Source of the DNA: Pyxidicoccus sp. MSG2
Lineage (GTDB): Bacteria; Myxococcota; Myxococcia; Myxococcales; Myxococcaceae
Direction of reading: 5' to 3'
DNA length: 64,000 nucleotides
Assembly (NCBI RefSeq): GCF_026626705.1
Contig: NZ_JAPNKC010000001.1
Span: 7,334,001-7,398,000, forward strand
The position numbers and the translations under genes are program-made. Below, one piece after another: positions 44,384-52,471 of the stretch. Every line of letters begins with the position of its first letter. Position 1 is the first letter of the stretch. The notes under the pieces were generated by a model that ran no database searches, was not told the origin of the DNA, and was given only the letters and a program-made list of their open reading frames with translations.

Positions 44384-45175
44384 ATGATGCGTCGAGTCGT
44401 CGCGGGTGCCGCGCTGTTCATGGCGTTTGGAACCGGCTGTGTCTCTGTCAGCCAGGTGCAGACGGCGGACACGCTGGGTTCGGGCAAGTTCCAGTTCGGC
44501 ATCGAGCCCGGTGTCGGCGGCGCGGCCGTCATCAATGACGACGTCGGCGGCGGCAGCATCTACTACCCCCACGTCGACCTGTCCGCGCGCTATGGAGTGT
44601 CCGACAGCGTGGACCTCGGCGTCCGTTTCGGCTCGTCCCTGGTGGAGCTGCAGAGCAAGTTCCTGCTGACCGACCCGCGAGACCCGGGCAAGGCCATCTC
44701 CCTGGCGCCCTCCGTGTCGGGCGTGTTCCTGGGCTCCGGCAGCGACACCACCAGCATCAGCTACGTCAACGTGGCCCTGCCGCTGCTGGTGGGCTTCAAG
44801 ACGAGCGGCGGCTCGGAGTTCGTGCTCGGGCCCCGCGTCACCGGCACCCGCCTGTCCGGCAACGCGCTGGATGAGGGCGCCGCCGTCAACATCCTCAGCG
44901 TGGGCGCCTCCGTGGGCTACGCGCTGCGCGTCACCGAGGGCTTCCGCCTGATGCCCGAGGTCGGCGTGTCCGTGCCCGTGCTGGGCGAGGTCAACACCAC
45001 TCAGTCGGACTCCGAGACGGCCTCCGGCTTCGGCGGCGGCTTCGTGCAGTTCAAGCTGGGCTTCCTGTTCGGCGGCGGTCGTCCCATCAACCGCAGCGCC
45101 AGCATCGACTCCGAGGACATCGACCACGGCACCGACGAGAGCGGTGACGCGGACAAGGACGGCTACGAGGATTGA
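44384..45175 (+). CDS. outer membrane beta-barrel-like lipoprotein
   Basis: 263 residues. GAGGGGAAAG precedes a double ATG; the lipobox is MAFGTGC (Cys19). The body consists of repeated amphipathic strands: GKFQFGIEPGVGGAAVINDD, YYPHVDLSARYGVSDSVDLG, VDLGVRFGSSLVELQSKFLL, AISLAPSVSGVFLG, VNVALPLLVGFKTSGGSEFV, GFRLMPEVGVSVPVLGEVNT, GGGFVQFKLGFLFGGGRP, resembling an 8-10 strand outer membrane barrel. The tail is acidic and may bind divalent cations (DSEDIDHGTDESGDADKDGY). Function unknown. Confidence 0.78.
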   Translation: MMRRVVAGAALFMAFGTGCVSVSQVQTADTLGSGKFQFGIEPGVGGAAVINDDVGGGSIYYPHVDLSARYGVSDSVDLGVRFGSSLVELQSKFLLTDPRDPGKAISLAPSVSGVFLGSGSDTTSISYVNVALPLLVGFKTSGGSEFVLGPRVTGTRLSGNALDEGAAVNILSVGASVGYALRVTEGFRLMPEVGVSVPVLGEVNTTQSDSETASGFGGGFVQFKLGFLFGGGRPINRSASIDSEDIDHGTDESGDADKDGYED

Positions 45176-45192
45176 GGTCGCCGCCCCGCGCG

Positions 45193-46623
45193 TTACGGCG
45201 CGGGCTTCACGCCTCCCGTGACGCGCTTCACCGTGTGGCCCGCGGGCAGCGTGTCCCCGGGCTGCACGCCGTTGATGAGGGCCACCTCCTCCACGGGAAT
45301 GGTGGAGGGGTGCTTCTGGTGGAACTCGCGCACCGTCATGGGCGCTTCGAGTTTCACCAGCTCGATTCGGGCCGGCTGCACGGCCAGCGCCGCCGGGTCC
45401 GTCAGCTCGCCGAAGCTGTTGAAGGTGTCGCGGATGGCGCTGTCGTACGCCGGCAACTGCGCCGCCGTCGTGTAGCCGAGCAGCTGAAATGTCGCGCCCG
45501 CGTGTGTGAAGAAGGTGGTGGCGCCCCTGATGGTGCCCTGCTCCGTCTGCGCCTGGAAGTACACCGAGCCCGCCGGGTAGCCCGTGGCCGGCGTGTCCAT
45601 CACCTGGATGCCCTGCTGCGTGACGAAGGCCTTCAGCGCCTCCTGGGGTGACACGTTGCCCGCCGTCGCCAGCCCGAGGAGGGCTTCCTCCTGGGGGCTG
45701 ACGGCGAGCACCGCCTGCGTCTGGTTCGCCGTCTTCCAGTCCTGCGGGAAGGTGAGCTGGAAGCGCAGGCCCGGGTGGAGGAAGCGGCTGCCCTGGAAGA
45801 AGCCCTGGCGTGGGTCTTCTCCGTAGGCCATGCCCTGGAGCATGGCGAGGTACTCCTCTCGCCGCTGCTTCAGGCGGGTGAAGTCCACGTTGGCCTGCTC
45901 GGCGCGCGCTCGAGCCGTCTGGACGCGCTCGCCCGGGTCGGGGTGCGTGGACAGCCAGGAGGGCAGGCCGCCTCCGGCGGACTCACCGACGCGGCCGAGG
46001 GTGACGAAGACGTTGGCCGCCTCGCGCACGTCGTAGCCGGCCTGCAGCATGTAGCGGAAGCCCAGCTCGTCGGCCTGGCGCTCGTCGTCGCGGCCGTACT
46101 TGAGGAACAGGAGCTGGAGGCCCGCCGCGGCCAGCCCGCCATACTTCGCGAAGTCCTCGCTGAGGACGCTGCCCACCACGAGGCCGACCTGCGCGAGCTG
46201 CGCCTGGGAGAGCTGCTCCACGGAGTGCCGCGCGGTGATGTGGCCGATTTCGTGCCCCAGCACCGACGCCAGCTCCGCCTCCGAATTGAGGTGGGTGAGC
46301 AGCCCCCGGGTGACGAAGACGGGGCCGCCCGGCAGCGCGAAGGCGTTGACCACCGGGTCTTCCACCGCCTGCACCGTCCACGGCAACTCCGGCCGCTCCG
46401 AGCGGCGCGCCATGGGCAGGCCCACCGCTGCCACGTACTCCTGCACCTTCGGCACGTCGAGCAGGCCGATGGACTGTTTCACCTCCAGCGCGCCCTGCTT
46501 GCCGAGGGAGATCTCCTCGTCCTGGGACACGAGGGACAGCATGCGCTTGCCGGTGGCGGGGTTGCGCACGCAGGCGGTGAGCGCGAGCAGCACGAGGGAC
46601 AGCACCCGGAGTCGTGCGGGCAT
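45193..46623 (-). CDS. M48-family metalloprotease lipoprotein (BepA/LoiP-like)
   Basis: 476 residues; AGGAGGT precedes the ATG. Lipoprotein signal LSLVLLALTAC (Cys18), then RNPATGKRMLSLVSQDEEIS typical of the periplasmic M48 group. Zinc site: HEIGH (His124, Glu125, His128) with the third ligand Glu186 in RQADELGFRYMLQAGYD. SVEQLSQAQLAQVG and LPSWLSTHPDPGERVQTARA follow, then a C-terminal region ending in FHQKHPSTIPVEEVALINGV, a LysM-like piece. Probably degrades misfolded outer membrane proteins. The C-terminal 190 residues (FLHPGLRFQLTFPQDW onward) are an extra domain of unknown role seen in relatives. Confidence 0.92.
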   Translation of the reverse strand: MPARLRVLSLVLLALTACVRNPATGKRMLSLVSQDEEISLGKQGALEVKQSIGLLDVPKVQEYVAAVGLPMARRSERPELPWTVQAVEDPVVNAFALPGGPVFVTRGLLTHLNSEAELASVLGHEIGHITARHSVEQLSQAQLAQVGLVVGSVLSEDFAKYGGLAAAGLQLLFLKYGRDDERQADELGFRYMLQAGYDVREAANVFVTLGRVGESAGGGLPSWLSTHPDPGERVQTARARAEQANVDFTRLKQRREEYLAMLQGMAYGEDPRQGFFQGSRFLHPGLRFQLTFPQDWKTANQTQAVLAVSPQEEALLGLATAGNVSPQEALKAFVTQQGIQVMDTPATGYPAGSVYFQAQTEQGTIRGATTFFTHAGATFQLLGYTTAAQLPAYDSAIRDTFNSFGELTDPAALAVQPARIELVKLEAPMTVREFHQKHPSTIPVEEVALINGVQPGDTLPAGHTVKRVTGGVKPAP

Positions 46624-46820
46624 GAGACCTCCTGAAAGGGCGGAGCCCCGGGAAGGCCGGGCCCGGAGCCGGGGTTCGACTTAGGGCAGAGAGGCCCGTG
46701 AGGACCACGGGCGGTGCGGATGTGGTGTCACTGCCGGACAGAAGGGCGCGCGGACGGGCCGGTCTTCCGTTACGTTCAGCTCTTCCCGGCGCGCGGGTTG
46801 CACGGACAGGAGGCTCTCGG

Positions 46821-47444
46821 ATGGACACGCTCGAGGCACGGATGGAGCGGCTGGAGCGCCGCTGCCGGCGGTGGCAGGGGTTGACGTTCGCCGCGCTCGC
46901 GCTGGCCGGACTGGGGCTGGGCGCGGCGGCGCTGAAGGACACGGCGGTGCCGTCCGGGGAGTTGGTGGCGTCCCGGCTGGTGCTCACCGACGCGCGCGGG
47001 CGCACCCGCGCCACCCTGGGCACCGACGAGGCCGGCAACGCGGCCCTGGTGCTGCGCGACGGCGCGGGCAAGCCTCGTGCGCTGCTGGGCGTGGGCGAGG
47101 ACGGCTCGCCGAAGCTGCGCTTCTCCACCGCGGCCGGCGAGTCGCTCGCGGAGCTCACCGTGTACTCCGACGAGGCGCCGCGCCTGACGCTGTCCAAGCC
47201 CGGTGGCGCGGACCTGTTCTCCGTGGGGCTCCAGGTGGACGGCTCGTCGCGGCTGGAGCTGGCGGATGCCAATGGGCGGCCACGCGCGATTCTGGGCGCG
47301 GACGAGCACGGCGCGCCCAACCTGCTGCTGGTGGACCGGCGCGGTCAGGCGCGCGTGGCGCTGCGGGTGAATGCGTCCGACGCGGCCAGCCTCGTGGTGG
47401 AAGGGCGCGACGGCGAGGTGTTCCGCGCGCCCGGCGTGCAGTGA
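46821..47444 (+). CDS. membrane-anchored beta-repeat protein, unknown
   Basis: 207 residues from ATG 46821, with AGGAGG upstream. A short coiled coil (MDTLEARMERLERRCRRWQG) precedes one membrane helix (FAALALAGLGLGAAAL). The outer part consists of repeated short beta units: LVLTDARGRTRATLGTDEAG, ALVLRDGAGKPRALLGVGED, LELADANGRPRAILGADEHG, LLLVDRRGQARVALRVN. The 'xLxDxxGxxRAxLGxDExG' repeat (about 20-25 residues) suggests a beta-solenoid or small propeller facing the periplasm. Similar proteins are common in Myxococcaceae; function unknown. Confidence 0.78.
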   Translation: MDTLEARMERLERRCRRWQGLTFAALALAGLGLGAAALKDTAVPSGELVASRLVLTDARGRTRATLGTDEAGNAALVLRDGAGKPRALLGVGEDGSPKLRFSTAAGESLAELTVYSDEAPRLTLSKPGGADLFSVGLQVDGSSRLELADANGRPRAILGADEHGAPNLLLVDRRGQARVALRVNASDAASLVVEGRDGEVFRAPGVQ

Positions 47445-47451
47445 CGGCGCG

Positions 47452-47970
47452 TCACGGCTTCGGAGGCACCACCTTGTAGCCGCGCTGGAGGAGGGGGGAG
47501 AGCCGGTCCGAGATGTCCCAGGCCTCCACCACCTTGCCGTCGCGCATGCGGTACAGCGACTGCCCGTCGAGCATGAGCGGCTTCGGCTTGCCCGTCTCGT
47601 CCAGGTTCTTCGGGTCCGAGCCCAGGGCCTTCCAGTGCACCACCACCATGTCCCCGTCCGCGACGAGGTGGAGGATGTCGAACTTGAGGTCGGGGAACTG
47701 CTGGAAGCTGGCCTCGGCCTGCTGGCGCACCAGGGCCGGGCCCCCGGCTCCCGGCGGTGTGCCCGGTGAGTGGTCCACGAAGTCCTGGGCGATGTACTCG
47801 GGGATGCGGTCCAGCTTGCGCAGGTTGTAGAGCTCCTCGGTGAGCAGCCGCGCGCGCTCCTTGTTCTGCTCTTCCAGCGCGGCGGCGCGCTCCACGGGGG
47901 ACAGGGTGGCGCAGCCGGACAGCCACCCCAGCGCACAGAGCCACAGCGTCACATGTCGGGTCATGGGCAT
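47452..47970 (-). CDS. SnoaL/NTF2-like lipoprotein
   Basis: 172 residues; starts at 47970 or 47964. Lipoprotein signal TLWLCALGWLSGC (Cys20). The mature part is an NTF2-like/SnoaL fold: LYNLRKLDRIPEYIAQDFVD, HSPGTPPGAGGPALVRQQAE, FPDLKFDILHLVADGDMVVV, HWKALGSDPKNLDETG, SLYRMRDGKVVEAWDISDRL. The pattern 'GDxVVVHW' and 'GKVVEAWD' is that of the ester-cyclase (polyketide-cyclase-like) group. An envelope-anchored version suggests binding rather than catalysis; unknown ligand. Convergent with the beta-repeat gene. Confidence 0.86.
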   Translation of the reverse strand: MPMTRHVTLWLCALGWLSGCATLSPVERAAALEEQNKERARLLTEELYNLRKLDRIPEYIAQDFVDHSPGTPPGAGGPALVRQQAEASFQQFPDLKFDILHLVADGDMVVVHWKALGSDPKNLDETGKPKPLMLDGQSLYRMRDGKVVEAWDISDRLSPLLQRGYKVVPPKP

Positions 47971-48180
47971 GGGGACGGGGAGTCTGCCCGGGCCACCGCA
48001 AGCCCGTCAGCGCCCGGACCCCGCAACCGTTCACCTCATGGCGCCTATGGGGGTAAGAGGCGGGGGCCCTGTTGGATCCTCTGCACACCCTGGTGCGTGA
48101 GCCAGTCCCTTCCCGTCTGGGGGCCGGTGCGATAAGCGGGGATATCGCCGCACTGCATCGACTCTTGGAGCGATTCCGTC

Positions 48181-49278
48181 ATGGCCCAACTCGAGAAGCT
48201 GACCATCAAAGGCTTCAAGTCGATCCGGTCGCTGGAGGGGCTGGAGCTTCGTCAGCTCAACGTGCTCATCGGAGCGAACAGCGCGGGCAAGAGCAACTTC
48301 ATCGCGTTCTTCCGGCTCTTGAATGAGCTGATCGAGGGACGGCTGCAGCTCCATGTGGCCCAGCGAGGGGGACCGGACGCACTGCTGCACTACGGGCGTA
48401 AGAAGACTCCCGAACTCAAGGCCGAATTCTACTTTGCGAAGAATGGCTACTTTCTTGAATTGATGCCGACGGCTGACAACCGGCTCATCTTCTCGCAGGA
48501 AGTCTTCTGGTTCGAAGGTGAGTACTATCCTACTAAACGTACAATTGGTTCAGGGCACACCGAGAGTCGAGCTCCGGCTCAACTAATTACGGGAAGCACT
48601 CACCAACGGCTTGCGAAATACATCGTCCCAGTCATCCAGTCTTGGCGGGTGTACCACTTTCACGACACGAGCGACGCGGCGAACGTCAAGCGGGTAGGGG
48701 CGCTCAACGACAACCTCTTCTTGCGCGCGGACGCGGGCAATCTGGCGGCCTTCCTATATCGGTTGCAGGTGCAGCACTGGGCTGAGTACGAGCGCATTCG
48801 CGACGCGGTCCGGCAGGTGATGCCCGCCTTTGACGACTTCCTGCTGCGCCCGTCGCCGCTCGCCCCCAACTCCATTGAGCTGGAGTGGCGGGAGCAGGGC
48901 TCCGACTTCCCATTCCTGGCGCACCATCTGTCGGACGGGACGTTGCGGTTCATCTGCCTCGCGACGCTGTTGCTCCAGCCCGAACTTCCCGCCACCATCC
49001 TCATCGACGAGCCGGAGCTGGGCCTTCATCCCTACGCCATCAATGTCCTGGCTTCCCTCCTGCGAAGCGCTTCGACCCGGACCCAGCTCATCGTTGCGAC
49101 CCAGTCCGTGACCCTCATCGACCTGCTGGAACTGGAGGACCTCATCGTCGTGGAGCGGCACGGCGGACAGTCGACGTTCAAGCGGCTCTCCTCCTCGGAG
49201 TTCGCGCAGTGGATGGAGGAGTACAGCCTGGGCGAGCTGTGGATGAAGAACGTCTTGGGCGGGAGGCCCTCCCGGTGA
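48181..49278 (+). CDS. AAA ATPase of the OLD/AAA_21-like type, paired with DUF4276 protein
   Basis: 365 residues. Walker A GANSAGKSN (31-39), an ABC-type signature LSDGTLRF (250-257), Walker B ILIDEPELGLHP with Asp276 and Glu277, and a final H-loop-like VATQSVTLIDLLE, where Gln-Ser replace the usual His-Ser ('TQS'). The opening LEKLTIKGFKSIRSLEGLEL is the 'FKSI' motif of OLD/RecF-like ATPases. It lacks its own TOPRIM domain (365 residues against 550+ for full OLD), which the overlapping next gene supplies. Central residues about 80-170 are encoded by noticeably AT-richer DNA than the rest of the window, suggesting horizontal acquisition. Candidate defence ATPase. Confidence 0.9.
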   Translation: MAQLEKLTIKGFKSIRSLEGLELRQLNVLIGANSAGKSNFIAFFRLLNELIEGRLQLHVAQRGGPDALLHYGRKKTPELKAEFYFAKNGYFLELMPTADNRLIFSQEVFWFEGEYYPTKRTIGSGHTESRAPAQLITGSTHQRLAKYIVPVIQSWRVYHFHDTSDAANVKRVGALNDNLFLRADAGNLAAFLYRLQVQHWAEYERIRDAVRQVMPAFDDFLLRPSPLAPNSIELEWREQGSDFPFLAHHLSDGTLRFICLATLLLQPELPATILIDEPELGLHPYAINVLASLLRSASTRTQLIVATQSVTLIDLLELEDLIVVERHGGQSTFKRLSSSEFAQWMEEYSLGELWMKNVLGGRPSR

Positions 49279-49943
49279 TTCGGCTGAACATCATCGTCGA
49301 AGGGCAGACCGAGGAGACCTTCGTGCGGGACCTGCTCGCTCCCCACCTGGGAGAGCATCAGGTCTTCACGGTGGCTCGTTGTGTCGAGACGGGGCGCCGC
49401 AAGCAGCGCATCTACCGGGGCGGACTGGTCAGCTATGCCAAGGCCCGACAGGACATCCTGCGTTGGCTGTCGCAGGACCCGCAGGCGCTCGTCTCCACCA
49501 TGTTCGACTACTACGCCCTGCCCGATGATTTCCCGCAGCCCGCCGTGCTTCGGGGCGGCACCCCCATCCTGGAATGGGTAGCGATGCTGGAGGCGGCCCT
49601 GGCCGCCGATATAGGAGGGGGCTCCCGCTTCGTGCCGTACATCCAGGCCCACGAGTTCGAGGCGCTCCTCTTCAGCGACGTGGATGCGACGAGCCAGGTC
49701 CTCGGTGCCTCCCCTGCACAGCTTCAGCAGCTCCAGAAGATTCGCGGGGACTTCGAGACGCCCGAGCACATCAACGACTCACGGGAGACTGCCCCGTCCA
49801 AGCGGCTCATCCAGCTCTTCCCAGCGTACGACAAGACCTTCTTCGGCCCGGCTGCGGTGAGCCGGATCGGCCTGGCCGCAGTCCGGCGCGAGTGCACTCA
49901 CTTCGCGAGCTGGCTGACGCGCCTGGAGCGTCTGTCCGTATAG
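49275..49943 (+). CDS. DUF4276 (TOPRIM-like) protein, partner of the AAA ATPase
   Basis: 222 residues from the GTG overlapping the ATPase stop (GTGA). Opening LNIIVEGQTEETFVRDLLAP with Glu9 is a TOPRIM-like first strand and acidic motif; MFDYYALPDDFPQ (Asp78) is the second, and AHEFEALLFSD (Glu127, Glu129) is the hallmark of DUF4276. RETAPSKRLIQLFPAYDKTF and CTHFASWLTRLERL close the domain. TOPRIM domains cleave nucleic acid; together with the ATPase this is a split OLD-type module, as in PARIS or Gabija-like defence. Enzymatic activity is inferred. A hairpin follows the stop. Confidence 0.88.
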   Translation: MIRLNIIVEGQTEETFVRDLLAPHLGEHQVFTVARCVETGRRKQRIYRGGLVSYAKARQDILRWLSQDPQALVSTMFDYYALPDDFPQPAVLRGGTPILEWVAMLEAALAADIGGGSRFVPYIQAHEFEALLFSDVDATSQVLGASPAQLQQLQKIRGDFETPEHINDSRETAPSKRLIQLFPAYDKTFFGPAAVSRIGLAAVRRECTHFASWLTRLERLSV

Positions 49944-49958
49944 GCCAAGGACAGCGAA

Positions 49959-49984
49959 GCCACCGGAGGGTGAGCCCCGGTGGC
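49959..49984. terminator. hairpin after the ATPase/DUF4276 pair
   Basis: 8-bp stem GCCACCGG/CCGGTGGC with 10-base loop, between the convergent DUF4276 and acyl-CoA oxidase-like genes. Confidence 0.55.
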
Positions 49985-49989
49985 CCCAG

Positions 49990-52329
49990 TCATGGCGCCA
50001 GCCGGCCCAGGCCGATGGGCGCGGCGAGGCTGGTGTCCGGAATCCCAAACGCGTCCACCAAGGCCACCGCGTCCGGCCGCACCTCCGCGCACAGCCGCTC
50101 CACCTCTTTGCGGATGGCCCTCGCCTTGGACCCCTCCAGCAGCCCGTGCTCCAGGAACCAGCCGCTGGCCGACTCCAGACACGACAGGCCATAGAGGTCG
50201 CACAGCCGTCCCAGCACCGTCTTCAGCCCCGGCTCCTGCACCGCCGCCACGCCCTTGAGGAACTGCTCCAGCACCAGCCGCTCCACGTGCGCGTGCGCCA
50301 GCGCGAGCAGGTGCTCCTGGCACTGGTTGAAGGCCTCGAACGCCTCCACCCCCGCGCCCAGCCGCTTGCGCAGCCGCCGCGACACCGAGGCCAGCAGGTC
50401 ATCCTCTCGGTAGCGCAGCACGCGGAGCTGGAAGTCGCCGTCGCGCAGGTGCTCGCTCTCCGTGCGGCGCGTGGTGAAGGGGTTGCGCTCCACCACCCCC
50501 ACGGCCCGGTCCGCCAGGAGCTTCAGCACCGCGAAGACGCGGTCGTCCTCGAAGCGCTGCCGGTAGCCCGTGAGCAGGCCCTTGGCGACGAGCTGCATCA
50601 GCACCGTGTTGTCGCCCTCGAAGGTGGTGAACACGTCCGTGTCCGCCTTCAGCGCCGGCACCCGGTTGGCCGTCAGGTAGCCCTGGCCGCCGCACGCCTC
50701 GCGCGCTTCCTGGAGCACCGCCGTGGTGTGCCACGAGGCGTAGGCCTTGAGGCCCGCCGCGAGCGCCTCCACCTCGCGCGCGTCCTCCTCCGTGCGCTTC
50801 ACGTACCGCTCCACCAGGTACTCCAGCGCGAAGTCCAGCGCGTAAGTCTTCGCCAGCGGCTTCAGGAGCCGCAGCTGGTGCGTCTGGTGGTCCAGCAGCC
50901 GCACCTCCTGCGCGCCCACCGGGCCGAACTGGCGCCGCATGTCGCCGTAGCGCACGGCAATCGTGAGGCCGCTCTTGGCCGCGCTCAGCGCCGCGCACGC
51001 CACGCTCACCCGGCCCGCCACCAGCGTGCCCAGCATGGTGAAGAAGCGCTTCGAGTCCCCGGGAATGGTGCTGTGGTACTCGCCCTTCGCGTCCACCTGG
51101 CCGAAGCGGTCCAGCAGATTCTCACGCGGGACGCGCACGTGGTCGAACCAGATGCGGCCGTTGTCCACGCCGTTGAGGCCCATCTTCTCGCCGCAGTCTT
51201 CAATCCGGATTCCCGGCAGCACCTTCCCCTGCGTGTCGCGCAGCGGCACCAGCAGCGCGTGCACGCCCAGCGCCTTGCCGCCCACCTCCAGCTGGGCGAA
51301 GACCGTGGCGATGCGCCCGTGGCGCGCGGCGTTGCCAATCCACTCCTTGCGCGCGCCGTCCGAGGGCGTGTGCACGATGAACTCGCCCGCCTCCGTGTCG
51401 TAGCGGGCCGTCGTCTCCACGTCGCGCACGTTGGAGCCGTGGCGCAGCTCGCTCATGGCGAAGCAGCCGGGCAGCTCTAGCGAGGCCACCTTCGGCAGGT
51501 ACTCGCGGTGATGCCGCTCCGTGCCGAGGAAGAGGATGCTCGCGCCGAAGAGGCCGAAGTGCACGCCCGCCTTCACTACGAGGCTCAAGTCGAAGAAGGC
51601 CAGCGTCTCGAACGCGGCGATGAAGGCGCCCAGGTCCGCGCGCGTCTCGTCCCCTTCCGGGTAGGCGATGCGGCCCAGGCCCTGGTCCGCCAGCGCCTTC
51701 AGCCAGGAGAAGACCCTGTCGCGGTACGCGTCCGTGTCGTGCGTGTCCGTGTAGCGGAAGGCCGGCGCCTCCAGCCACGCGCGCACCTTCTGGCGGGCCT
51801 CGGGGTACTTGCGGTCCAGCACCGCGCGCAGCGCCTCCGGGTCGAAGGAGGTCGTCTCCGTGGGGCCATGGCGCACCGGCGCGGGGGCGGCCGCGGGCAC
51901 CAGGGAGCGCACGGCCTCCCTGCCGGAGATGCCCAGCGCGTCCTCCAACTGCTTCAGCGCGCGCGCCAGCTCCGGCATGGGCGCGGGCAGCCCGTCCTTC
52001 CCCGTGGCCACTTCCGCCAACTGCGCGCCCAGCTCCGCGAGGCTCTGCTGCCCACTATGGGACAGTTGCTCGGCGGTGCGTTGGATGTGCTCCTTCACCA
52101 CCGCGAGCTCGCCCGCGCTCGGGGGGAAGATGGGGTCCAGCCAGCGCGCCAGCACCATGTTGGAGCGGAGGTCCAGCCAGGGCTGCTGGCGGGCCGCGTC
52201 GCCCAGCGCGCGCAGCTCCTCGTGGCTCAGCTCGCCGTCCGTCCAGGCGACGTACAGCATGGGCACGAGCGGCGCGAGGCGGGGAAGCGAGAGCAGCTCG
52301 TGCGCCGTCGGATGGGTGTGCTCCACCAT
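49990..52329 (-). CDS. acyl-CoA oxidase/dehydrogenase-like enzyme with extra N-terminal domain
   Basis: 779 residues from ATG 52329 (GGAG upstream). The core is an acyl-CoA oxidase-type flavoenzyme: FDLSLVVKAGVHFGLFGASI, FAMSELRHGSNVRDVETTAR, HTPSDGARKEWIGNAARHGR, MGLNGVDNGRIWFDHVRVPR, ARYGD-like VRYGDMRRQFGP, and ACGGQGYLTANRVPALKADT with the catalytic Glu571 in TFEGDNTVLMQLV. The long C-terminal domain matches the ACOX branch. The first 110 residues (LVPMLYVAWTDGELSHEELR) look like a TerB/TerB-like helical domain, absent from ordinary acyl-CoA oxidases. Predicted role in fatty-acid beta-oxidation; whether O2 or ETF is the acceptor is not determined. Confidence 0.88.
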   Translation of the reverse strand: MVEHTHPTAHELLSLPRLAPLVPMLYVAWTDGELSHEELRALGDAARQQPWLDLRSNMVLARWLDPIFPPSAGELAVVKEHIQRTAEQLSHSGQQSLAELGAQLAEVATGKDGLPAPMPELARALKQLEDALGISGREAVRSLVPAAAPAPVRHGPTETTSFDPEALRAVLDRKYPEARQKVRAWLEAPAFRYTDTHDTDAYRDRVFSWLKALADQGLGRIAYPEGDETRADLGAFIAAFETLAFFDLSLVVKAGVHFGLFGASILFLGTERHHREYLPKVASLELPGCFAMSELRHGSNVRDVETTARYDTEAGEFIVHTPSDGARKEWIGNAARHGRIATVFAQLEVGGKALGVHALLVPLRDTQGKVLPGIRIEDCGEKMGLNGVDNGRIWFDHVRVPRENLLDRFGQVDAKGEYHSTIPGDSKRFFTMLGTLVAGRVSVACAALSAAKSGLTIAVRYGDMRRQFGPVGAQEVRLLDHQTHQLRLLKPLAKTYALDFALEYLVERYVKRTEEDAREVEALAAGLKAYASWHTTAVLQEAREACGGQGYLTANRVPALKADTDVFTTFEGDNTVLMQLVAKGLLTGYRQRFEDDRVFAVLKLLADRAVGVVERNPFTTRRTESEHLRDGDFQLRVLRYREDDLLASVSRRLRKRLGAGVEAFEAFNQCQEHLLALAHAHVERLVLEQFLKGVAAVQEPGLKTVLGRLCDLYGLSCLESASGWFLEHGLLEGSKARAIRKEVERLCAEVRPDAVALVDAFGIPDTSLAAPIGLGRLAP

Positions 52330-52471
52330 GGTTGGCTCTCCAGGAGGCGAGGGAACGGGCGCAGTGTGGCCAGCCCGCTCTCTCACGGCAATGGGAGAGC
52401 GTGCTCTTTCGGGGGGCAGGCGGGCGAGCGTTCGGTGGCGGAGGCAGGGAAGCGTCCCCACGTTGCCGCGC

